Shown here one piece after another: positions 1 to 5,376 of a DNA stretch of 6,658 nucleotides. The notes beneath the pieces were generated by a model that ran no database searches, was not told the origin of the DNA, and saw only the letters and a program-made list of their open reading frames with translations. Position 1 is the stretch's first letter, and every line of letters starts with the position of its first letter. The DNA comes from Minisyncoccota bacterium (lineage in GTDB: Bacteria > Patescibacteriota > Microgenomatia > Levybacterales > UBA12049). The stretch lies in the NCBI GenBank assembly GCA_025449795.1, contig JANWIQ010000029.1, positions 1 to 6,658 on the forward strand. Reading direction: 5' to 3'. The translations under genes and the position numbers were made by a program.

Positions 1-1641
1 ATCTCGCATTCTTTTCAACAGCCTTGCCATTGCGTGGTGGCTTAGCGCTTTACCATCAACAGTAATAAGATACCTGGTAGTAATCTGAGCTGGAGAAAGT
101 TTCAAGGTATAATATACGAGAAAAGCTTCAATTTGGTTGGGTTGCCATTTTTTCGCTAAAATTCCTCGTATCTCTGAAACAAGCTCTTCTGTTTCTGGCC
201 CGGTAAGATCACTTTCGAAAGGTACTTCAGTAAATGGTAAATTACCGTTGTCGTCACGAAACGCAGCTTCTGGAGTTTCTCTTCTGCGTGAGCTCTTCTG
301 GTAATCTTTCACTGCGTTTTCTACAGATGTATAGATAAAAGATAAATATTTTATTCCTTCTCCCATTTGTGTTAACACGAGATCTCTTACCTTATCGTAG
401 ATTATGTCCTCTAATTCGCTGGGAAGCGAATGCAACTGACTTTGCACATGTCGTAATAGCATGGGATAGAGCATATCAATTAGAATGGACTCTATTACCG
501 CAGGCCCTGTCGCAAGCGCTTGACCAATTCCTTCTTGCCAAGCGCGAATATCTTCAGGTCCAAGAACTCTCCGCAAGGAAGAGCCATCTGTAAGTAAATT
601 GTGGAGCTCTCCACCTGCTCTCATATGTAGCTGGATAGCCTTAAAGCGCTCACTGGTGAGCTTAAATCCTCTACTTGTATTGATGTCTGGTTCGTTGACA
701 TATAAACTTGCTAATTCCCATAAAGGCTGAATAAAATGGTTTACAATTGTAGCTCCTTGTTGTGTGAGTGATATTTGAGAATGAACACCTCGGGCAGTGA
801 AAGCTCCTGTCGGAGTTAGTGTATGATTTTTTTGTAATTGAGCAAGATATCTAGAAATCCGTCGCAGAAGCAGGTCATCTGGTATTTCTGGCAACATTCC
901 TTCACTTCGAATACGTGCCGCTAAATCAATCCTTGTAAAAACTGCATCAGATGGACCACTTTGCAACATACGTAAAACAACAACTCTTACAGGTCCACCT
1001 TTTTTTATTTTCTCCTTAGAGATATCACCTGTTATTTTGTATTGAGAAAATCCATTGTTGCCTCTTCCTATCGATTTATTGTCAATCAATTCCAATCGTT
1101 CCAGTCTTTGGAAAGACCGATTAAAAAGAATATGCCCGTCACTACTTACAAGTCCCATTAGCCCAAAAAGCCATGTTTTGGTTACAGGCCGATTCACTCT
1201 TGATAAGAGATAGAGCATCTTCCCTTGACTATATGCAGCTCGTTTTCCATGTCCTAAATCTTTACTCAGAAAATTTACAGATATTCCAGTCTTTTGCATA
1301 AAGGTTTGTGCAATTTTTGCTGCTTGGACAAGAACTTTTCCCTTATCGGTAAGCTGAAATCCTTCTTCTGGATTTCCGTGAACACATCCAACTGAAGCTA
1401 AATCTTTCATCAAATGCGCAACTGCTAACTCACGAATTTGAGAATTGAAGCGAGCGCGATAAAAGGGCAGCATATGCCCAGCAAGAGCATAGGTATCTAT
1501 TGGTTGCACAGCCCGATCTAAAGCCAAAATTCCTGCTATTTTCCCAGGATGATTCAAGTTAGCTAGCAGGTTGCCAAAGAGTCTATCAGGTGATTCCTGC
1601 GGAAATTCTTCAGATAGTTTTTTTTCTGGGGTGCGCGCCAT
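1..1641 (-). CDS. Multi-winged-helix DNA-binding protein with sigma region 4-like C-terminus (partial)
   Basis: The minus-strand frame from ATG 1641 is open for 547 codons to the left edge, so the C-terminus is missing. A TAG two codons upstream (1645-1647) makes ATG 1641 the first possible start. I do not recognise a named family. Three stretches look like winged helices: residues about 36-112 (ending EEGFQLTDKGKVLV, a typical wing and last helix), 135-207 (LFNRSFQRLERLELIDN, then a wing ending FSQYKITGD) and 215-305 (PVRVVVLRMLQ ... ISLTQQGATIVNHF). Residues 310-447 appear mostly helical. A charged linker (448-487, with SSRRR) leads to residues 488-547, where NQIEAFLVYYTLKLSPAQI followed by LSHHAMARLLKRMRD resembles sigma-70 region 4 or a LuxR-type helix-turn-helix. 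The likely role is transcriptional regulation or another DNA-binding job; the target is unknown. It is divergent from the dockerin gene and could regulate it (inference). There are no membrane segments. The frame is secure; the domain calls are by eye. Confidence 0.85.
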   Translation of the reverse strand, partial: MARTPEKKLSEEFPQESPDRLFGNLLANLNHPGKIAGILALDRAVQPIDTYALAGHMLPFYRARFNSQIRELAVAHLMKDLASVGCVHGNPEEGFQLTDKGKVLVQAAKIAQTFMQKTGISVNFLSKDLGHGKRAAYSQGKMLYLLSRVNRPVTKTWLFGLMGLVSSDGHILFNRSFQRLERLELIDNKSIGRGNNGFSQYKITGDISKEKIKKGGPVRVVVLRMLQSGPSDAVFTRIDLAARIRSEGMLPEIPDDLLLRRISRYLAQLQKNHTLTPTGAFTARGVHSQISLTQQGATIVNHFIQPLWELASLYVNEPDINTSRGFKLTSERFKAIQLHMRAGGELHNLLTDGSSLRRVLGPEDIRAWQEGIGQALATGPAVIESILIDMLYPMLLRHVQSQLHSLPSELEDIIYDKVRDLVLTQMGEGIKYLSFIYTSVENAVKDYQKSSRRRETPEAAFRDDNGNLPFTEVPFESDLTGPETEELVSEIRGILAKKWQPNQIEAFLVYYTLKLSPAQITTRYLITVDGKALSHHAMARLLKRMRD

Positions 1642-1646
1642 ATCCT

Positions 1647-1675
1647 ATTGTACCAAGACGAATGCATTATTTCAA
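1647..1675 (-). promoter_or_regulatory. Promoter of the winged-helix gene, leaderless type
   Basis: On the minus strand there is a -35 TTGAAA (1675-1670), a 17-base spacer and a -10 TACAAT (1652-1647). The -10 is preceded by TGG, an extended -10 element. Only five bases separate the -10 from ATG 1641, so transcription should begin at or beside the A of the start codon. The AGGA in this gap lies too close to the ATG to act as a normal ribosome-binding site. Confidence 0.65.
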
Positions 1676-1714
1676 CTTATAGGACGTTCTCCTGACTCTA
1701 CCTGCGGCACATGA

Positions 1715-1743
1715 TTGACAGCGTGGTAAGTGTTGGGTACTAT
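1715..1743 (+). promoter_or_regulatory. Promoter of the dockerin gene, leaderless type
   Basis: A perfect -35 TTGACA (1715-1720), a 17-base spacer and a -10 TACTAT (1738-1743). The ATG at 1752 follows after eight bases, so the expected start of transcription is at about 1750, giving a leader of 0-3 bases. There is no Shine-Dalgarno sequence. It faces the promoter of the winged-helix gene, with about 39 bases between the two -35 boxes. Confidence 0.75.
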
Positions 1744-1751
1744 AAGTAAAG

Positions 1752-3317
1752 ATGAAATCTCTGTATATTAGTATTTCTTTACTCCTGTTTATTACCGCAA
1801 TATTAGTAGGACAATATTACTTCTATAAACATTGGGGTAATAATTATGTATTTGCAAGCATTTCTTGTGGAACTAGCTGCAGCAGCACTCCTCCTCCCGC
1901 TCATACTGACACCTCTACGCAAACCCAACCTGGGTCTGATTCACAAAGCTCGACTTCAAGCTGCACTGCCCCAACAAGTGCACCAACCGTAGGGTTTACA
2001 TGCACATCAAATGGCGCTGCATTGAGCGTTAGCTATGCTGCTATCGATAACGCACCCGAATATGTTGTTGATTGGTGGTTTAATGACGCTACAAAAATAA
2101 GTTCTACAAATAAAACAGGGTATCAGGAATGCAAAAAAATTGTGACTACCACAAGCACCACAATTTCCAACTATGATAACTCTCATGCAAATAAACAAGG
2201 CACGAGTACAAGTGAATGTTGGAGTAGTAATTACTCTCAGACGTTTGGCGTTGTGTATAAGCCAATTGTTTCCTCTTGTAGCAATATTGCCTATAGTCCT
2301 AAAAGGAATTTCACCCCCAACCCACAATCAAATTTGACTGTTGTTGATAGGACATTTGGTACCTCTCCATCTTTTACGGTAAATCTTGCGCCTATTTCAC
2401 TCACCTCTGGTAGTGTTAGTAGTTACTATGTTGATTGGTGGTTTACTGACGGAAGTTATAAAGAATGGCATACGAGTACAACAAAACCTGGCCAACTCAC
2501 GATTTCGCCTTCTACGGTTGGCGCGGATCATTACCCAACAAAAGATAGTATTTCAGTAGGTATTGCCTACAAAGCACAAAGTCCTTGTAGTGGGCTTTAT
2601 AGTAATAAAGCAACAAGCATTGCGGGGGATGGAAGCGGGGGTGGTTCATCTGGAAACACTGCTTCTCTTAAGCTAGTTGTAGGACTTCCCGGCATTGGAT
2701 TTGATGCAACCGGCGGCGTGACTCCTCACCATATGACAAGAAAAGTTACCGTAGAGCTCTACGGCGCCTCTGTTGCCAATCCCAGCGGCCCAGGGACCAC
2801 TCCCCTTACCACTTCACCCGGCACTATTAGCTACGACAGTGGAAGCGATAATAATGCGGGATATTTTACCGGCACAGTAAATGTCCAAATTCCCACTACT
2901 CCTGCTGCAAATAATGCATACCAGGTGTTGGTAAAAATTCCCCAATACCTCTACCAATTGGCAGTGAATGTGGCTCCGGCAGATACGTCACTTCCAAATG
3001 TATTTGTCCTCACCAAAGGAGCAAGCGCGACGACTTCACCATTTATTCTGCATGCGGGGGACGTGGCAGTAACTTCGGGGGAAGCAAATAAACTTGATTT
3101 GGAAGACTATACTATTCTTTTGGGTTGCTATGGACAAAATACAAATTCTTCCAGCTGTCTCGTAAAACCCGCAAATAGCACAGACCTCAATCCGGCAGAT
3201 TTGAATGATGATGGCGTAGTAGATATTGTGGATTTAAATATATGGACAAGAAGTCTCTCAGATCTCCAACAGGGGCAGTCAACTAGTTGTACCGGACTTA
3301 CTTGTCAGGGACAGTAA
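1752..3317 (+). CDS. Secreted or membrane-tethered dockerin protein with two tandem beta domains
   Basis: A 521-residue extracytoplasmic protein. Residues 5-24 are a hydrophobic signal or anchor; no clear lipobox is seen. A Ser/Thr/Pro-rich linker (39-77) follows. Two related domains come next (about 78-180 and 191-290), each with VDWWF near its start (106-110, 227-231) and ending in a YK ... CS ... YS motif (169-182, 273-284). A glycine-rich linker (292-301) leads to a probable beta-sandwich (303-425). Residues 434-505 form a type I dockerin-like module. Its second calcium loop is canonical (D483, N485, D487, D491, D494); its first (from D437) is long and lacks the usual Asn/Asp residues. 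There are twelve cysteines, including C459/C469 within the dockerin and a tail with SCTGLTC. Dockerins bind cohesins, and a cohesin gene follows directly. An in-frame TAA at 1743-1745 fixes the start. The ligand of the beta domains is unknown. Confidence 0.85.
   Translation: MKSLYISISLLLFITAILVGQYYFYKHWGNNYVFASISCGTSCSSTPPPAHTDTSTQTQPGSDSQSSTSSCTAPTSAPTVGFTCTSNGAALSVSYAAIDNAPEYVVDWWFNDATKISSTNKTGYQECKKIVTTTSTTISNYDNSHANKQGTSTSECWSSNYSQTFGVVYKPIVSSCSNIAYSPKRNFTPNPQSNLTVVDRTFGTSPSFTVNLAPISLTSGSVSSYYVDWWFTDGSYKEWHTSTTKPGQLTISPSTVGADHYPTKDSISVGIAYKAQSPCSGLYSNKATSIAGDGSGGGSSGNTASLKLVVGLPGIGFDATGGVTPHHMTRKVTVELYGASVANPSGPGTTPLTTSPGTISYDSGSDNNAGYFTGTVNVQIPTTPAANNAYQVLVKIPQYLYQLAVNVAPADTSLPNVFVLTKGASATTSPFILHAGDVAVTSGEANKLDLEDYTILLGCYGQNTNSSSCLVKPANSTDLNPADLNDDGVVDIVDLNIWTRSLSDLQQGQSTSCTGLTCQGQ
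1983..2609 (+). repeat. Two diverged copies of a VDWWF beta domain inside the dockerin protein
   Basis: Copy one covers about residues 78-178 and copy two about 191-286. Both share VDWWF plus a following D, a Thr/Ser-rich middle, an (F/V)G(V/I)xYK strand and a CS ... YS end. At DNA level the copies share the exact 16-mer GTTGATTGGTGGTTTA at 2067-2082 and 2430-2445. Most of the rest has diverged, so this is an old duplication. I read the domains as Ig- or Fn3-like from the strand pattern only. Confidence 0.7.
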
Positions 3318-3331
3318 TACTTGGCTATACT
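3302..3331 (+). promoter_or_regulatory. Promoter of the cohesin gene, leaderless type
   Basis: A -35 TTGTCA (3302-3307), an 18-base spacer and a -10 TATACT (3326-3331). The -35 lies inside the last codons of the dockerin gene. The ATG at 3342 follows the -10 after ten bases, predicting a leader of only a few bases. This argues that 3342, rather than the in-frame TTG at 3321 (which sits upstream of the -10), is the true start. Confidence 0.6.
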
Positions 3332-3341
3332 GAATATATCT

Positions 3342-3941
3342 ATGCAATTATTTTGGCAACATTTTTCAAAAAAAACACTGTTACTTATTGTGCTGCTTCT
3401 TGTTGTTACCGGAGGGCTTTTGTATCTTGCGGTCAAGGAAGACCAACCTACCCTTTCAACCGTAATTTCTGCAACGCCTACACCATCTCCCGCACATACG
3501 GTACTTTCTCTGGTACCTGAAACTTCTGTGGCTTCGGCATTGCAAGTGGTTGATGTTGTTGCGAGAAGTAATGGCAATACGCTTTCTGGCGCACAACTCG
3601 ACCTTTCTTACGACCCAACTGTCCTCCATACCGTCACGATACAACCCGGCAGTTTTTTTACCAATCCTGTAGTATTATTTCATTCGGTGGATAAGGTGAA
3701 TGGAAGAATTTCATATGTCCTGGCAATTCAACCCACGGGAATGGAAGCTTCCGGCAGTGGAATAGTTGCAACTATTTCCTATTCTTTTACCCCTACCGCA
3801 AGTACTTCCACGACACTTGCCTTCTTACCAAAAACAGAAGTCACCCAAGAAGGAATTATGGGATCGGTGCTTAAGAGCGCACAAAATATTACCATCGCAG
3901 TACCTCAGGCGTTTCTTATTTCTCCAACGCCAACGCTTTAG
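3342..3941 (+). CDS. Membrane-anchored cohesin-domain protein
   Basis: A 199-residue protein. A basic N-terminus (SKK at 9-11) precedes one membrane segment (about 12-31). A short Thr/Pro linker (37-50, with ATPTPSP) follows, then a single cohesin-like domain (about 52-187). Cohesin hallmarks are the alternating strands of VASALQVVDVVARSN, the GAQLDLSYDPTVL strand and turn (83-95), GRISYVLAI (121-129), GIVATISYSF (140-149) and a closing ITIAV strand. Family knowledge: cohesins are nine-stranded beta sandwiches of about 140 residues that bind dockerins, as in cellulosomes. The N-terminal anchor would hold it on the outer face of the cell membrane. The gene lies directly after the dockerin gene, so the two products are likely partners. 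I prefer ATG 3342 over TTG 3321 because the promoter's -10 lies between them. The end overlaps the convergent ligase gene by 26 bases. Confidence 0.8.
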   Translation: MQLFWQHFSKKTLLLIVLLLVVTGGLLYLAVKEDQPTLSTVISATPTPSPAHTVLSLVPETSVASALQVVDVVARSNGNTLSGAQLDLSYDPTVLHTVTIQPGSFFTNPVVLFHSVDKVNGRISYVLAIQPTGMEASGSGIVATISYSFTPTASTSTTLAFLPKTEVTQEGIMGSVLKSAQNITIAVPQAFLISPTPTL

Positions 3942-4734
3942 ATAATTTTCCTTGCCAATCGCGTTTGACGCGACCCTTTTTCCACGGGGCATTTTTGAGA
4001 AAATTACCGTACAGATCTTCATGCATTGTTATTTTTATCTTCGCGAGTTCTTCGGATGTGGGATTTCGACCTGTAAACGTAACCATCGGTACATCTGAAA
4101 TGATGGAAAGCGGAGTCTGTTCTGCTCCTTCACCCATGGTGAGTGCTGCAGCAGATGCTAAATTATCTATAATACTCATTTGTTCATAGGCAAAAGGCCT
4201 GCCAAAAATATCTGGTGTATGTATATAATTTTTAAGGGGTTCAAACCCGCTGTACCCAATTGCAATTGCTGTCACTCCCCAACGCATGGGACTTGTTTTG
4301 CTATCCGTAATAATAACGCCAATATTGTCGAGGCCCGACCTTGACAGGATGTGCTCACGAATCATGTTGGCGGAGGCTTGCGCATCTTTTGGCCAAAGAA
4401 TATAGTACCCATTTGCATTGGATTCGTCTATCCCAGCGCTTGCTGAAAGCATATCATGACTAATAGCCAAACTCACATGATAGGAATTTTCTTCTCGTGG
4501 TAAATATATCTCAGACTCTTCTGCAATAAGTTGATCTTTTTGATCTGGATTATGTGGGTCTATCTTTACCATCCTTCCTTCACAAATAGAAACAATTTTT
4601 GAGGTGACGGCGAGGACACTTCCCTCTGTCATTCTGGCGTGTCCGGAATCATCAAATACATATGTATCCAAGACCTTTAAAATATCTGTATCCTTTTCTG
4701 TAATTTTGTGGGTTTTGATAGCGGTCACTTGCAT
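3916..4734 (-). CDS. CofE-like gamma-glutamyl ligase (putative folate or F420-type glutamate ligase)
   Basis: A 272-residue soluble protein of the F420-0:gamma-glutamyl ligase family. In F420 makers CofE uses GTP to add glutamate by a gamma linkage. Visible family motifs are EGSVLAVTSKIVSICEGR (37-54), SAGIDESNANG (99-109), WPKDAQASA (114-122), IGVIITDSKTSPMRWGVTAIAIG (138-160), DIFGRPF (175-181) and ASAAALTMGEGAEQTPL (193-209). The acidic and Asn residues of GIDESN and the Asp of ITD are the expected metal and nucleotide site. A basic tail (about 223-272) follows the core. No other F420 gene is in the window. Relatives in non-F420 bacteria are often annotated as a folate-related gamma-glutamate ligase, so the true substrate is open. 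It has its own promoter and no operon partner here, and is convergent with the cohesin gene, overlapping it by 26 bases. The family call is firm; the substrate is not. Confidence 0.88.
   Translation of the reverse strand: MQVTAIKTHKITEKDTDILKVLDTYVFDDSGHARMTEGSVLAVTSKIVSICEGRMVKIDPHNPDQKDQLIAEESEIYLPREENSYHVSLAISHDMLSASAGIDESNANGYYILWPKDAQASANMIREHILSRSGLDNIGVIITDSKTSPMRWGVTAIAIGYSGFEPLKNYIHTPDIFGRPFAYEQMSIIDNLASAAALTMGEGAEQTPLSIISDVPMVTFTGRNPTSEELAKIKITMHEDLYGNFLKNAPWKKGRVKRDWQGKLSKALALEK
3959..3981 (+). terminator. Weak terminator-like hairpin after the cohesin gene
   Basis: TCGCG (3959-3963), a five-base loop and CGCGA (3969-3973), followed by CCC and then five T (3977-3981). It begins 18 bases after the cohesin stop and lies inside the 3' end of the convergent ligase gene. 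The stem is short and three bases separate it from the T run, so it is only a candidate. Confidence 0.3.
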
Positions 4735-4740
4735 GGGATG

Positions 4741-4769
4741 ATGATACCAGAACGTAAGAAAAATAAAAA
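4741..4769 (-). promoter_or_regulatory. Promoter of the CofE-like gene, extended -10 type
   Basis: On the minus strand TATCAT (4746-4741) preceded by TGG forms an extended -10. Six bases separate it from ATG 4734, so the transcript should be leaderless. The -35 position (4769-4764) reads TTTTTA, a poor match, which an extended -10 can offset. No Shine-Dalgarno sequence is present. The -35 position directly abuts the terminator hairpin. Confidence 0.5.
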
Positions 4770-4798
4770 GGCCAGCTGGATTTATGCTGGCCTTTTTT
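4765..4798. terminator. Strong, probably bidirectional intrinsic terminator
   Basis: GGCCAGC (4770-4776), a nine-base loop and GCTGGCC (4786-4792), followed by six T (4793-4798). The A run at 4765-4769 pairs with the T run on the plus strand and gives a T run on the minus strand, so it can act both ways. It stands between two divergent genes, not after a gene. It would stop plus-strand read-through from the left and shield the CofE-like promoter from minus-strand read-through from the right. Confidence 0.8.
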
Positions 4799-4906
4799 AT
4801 CGATTCTACGATAAATTGCTTTGTCTGTAGATCTCCCTAACAGAATAATATATGTATACTACAGTACGTAGAGGAATACTTGAGTTTTATTGGACAGAAA
4901 ACTGAC

Positions 4907-4921
4907 AGTTGTTGAACAACT
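4907..4921. promoter_or_regulatory. Perfect 15-base dyad over the -35 of the carbonic anhydrase gene (possible operator)
   Basis: AGTTGTT, a single central G, then AACAACT: seven-base arms with perfect symmetry. The dyad fully covers the -35 hexamer TTGAAC (4912-4917). The position is typical for a repressor site, but no cognate regulator is identified and a chance palindrome cannot be excluded. Confidence 0.4.
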
Positions 4922-4940
4922 CTCATAATTCCCTTATACT
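4912..4940 (+). promoter_or_regulatory. Promoter of the carbonic anhydrase gene, leaderless type
   Basis: A -35 TTGAAC (4912-4917), a 17-base spacer and a -10 TATACT (4935-4940). The ATG at 4950 follows after nine bases, giving a predicted leader of about 0-3 bases. There is no Shine-Dalgarno sequence. Confidence 0.65.
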
Positions 4941-4949
4941 ATATGCAGT

Positions 4950-5312
4950 ATGGTTCATCCATGTGATGCATTGATAGTCAGTTGCATTGATTTTCGATTT
5001 CAAAAATATATCCGCAACTGGCTTGACAAAAATGTAAGCGATAAAACATTTGACTATGTAGGCTATGCGGGAGGGGTAAAAGATATTGCTATCATACTTT
5101 CCCAGCTAAAGATATCTGTTGATTTGCATGCGATTAAGCAAGTTATCCTCATGAATCATGAAGCATGTGGCGCCTATGGCGTAGAAAGTACACCAGAAAA
5201 CCATGCACGAGACCTAAAAAAAGCAAAAGAAATAATTCTTGCAACTTATCCGCAACTAAACGTGCAGACCTATTACCTCCACCTTGATGGTGAATTTGAA
5301 GAAGTACTGTAA
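4950..5312 (+). CDS. Very short beta-carbonic anhydrase-like protein
   Basis: A 120-residue soluble protein with the zinc-site pattern of beta-carbonic anhydrases: CIDFR (C12, D14, R16; the CxDxR motif) and HEACG (H70, C73; the HxxCG motif). The zinc ligands would be C12, H70 and C73, with the D14-R16 pair gating the site. AGG at 40-42 fits the conserved glycine turn. The known reaction is interconversion of CO2 and bicarbonate. Typical beta enzymes have about 170-230 residues, so this is a minimal form. It ends in an ordered-looking strand (VQTYYLHLDGEF), and no leftover family sequence follows the stop, so I read it as complete. An in-frame TAA at 4926-4928 with no start before 4950 fixes the N-terminus. 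It lies 64 bases before the nucleotidyltransferase and may be co-transcribed. Activity is not certain; some short relatives may have other roles. Confidence 0.8.
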   Translation: MVHPCDALIVSCIDFRFQKYIRNWLDKNVSDKTFDYVGYAGGVKDIAIILSQLKISVDLHAIKQVILMNHEACGAYGVESTPENHARDLKKAKEIILATYPQLNVQTYYLHLDGEFEEVL

Positions 5313-5340
5313 CCTCCTTACCCTTCTCTTTCCCTTTTTT

Positions 5341-5370
5341 CTGGCATTCCACATTCCCGCAACCAATACT
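5341..5370 (+). promoter_or_regulatory. Weak candidate promoter of the nucleotidyltransferase gene
   Basis: CTGGCA (5341-5346), an 18-base spacer and AATACT (5365-5370), with ATG 5377 six bases further on. Each box matches the consensus at four of six positions. The spacing to the ATG repeats the layout of the stronger promoters in the window, which is the main reason to list it. Confidence 0.35.
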
Positions 5371-5376
5371 TACGCT

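Noticed and set aside
369..593. A 74-codon plus-strand ORF
   Set aside because: It lies wholly antisense to the uninterrupted 547-codon winged-helix frame and shows no recognisable motif, ribosome-binding site or promoter.
1860..1890. Lipoprotein signal around C39 of the dockerin protein
   Set aside because: The residues before the cysteine (ASIS) do not fit a lipobox, and the hydrophobic segment ends about 15 residues earlier.
2007..2327. A 106-codon minus-strand ORF
   Set aside because: It is antisense to the VDWWF domains, whose repeat structure shows that the plus strand is the coding one.
3321..3341. TTG at 3321 as the start of the cohesin gene
   Set aside because: The -10 box TATACT lies downstream of this codon (3326-3331), so the transcript would begin after it. 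ATG 3342 fits the promoter and the membrane-anchor N-terminus.
3287..3577. Two ORFs, plus 3287-3520 and minus 3305-3577
   Set aside because: They are out of frame with, or antisense to, the dockerin end and the cohesin start. Their translations have no domain-like pattern.
3965..4189. A 74-codon plus-strand ORF
   Set aside because: It is antisense to conserved CofE family motifs (FTGRNP, ASAAALTMGEGAEQ), so it is a shadow frame.
4855..4875. Inverted repeat CTAC ... GTAG and TACGTA palindrome
   Set aside because: The arms are only four bases long and such matches are common by chance in AT-rich intergenic DNA.
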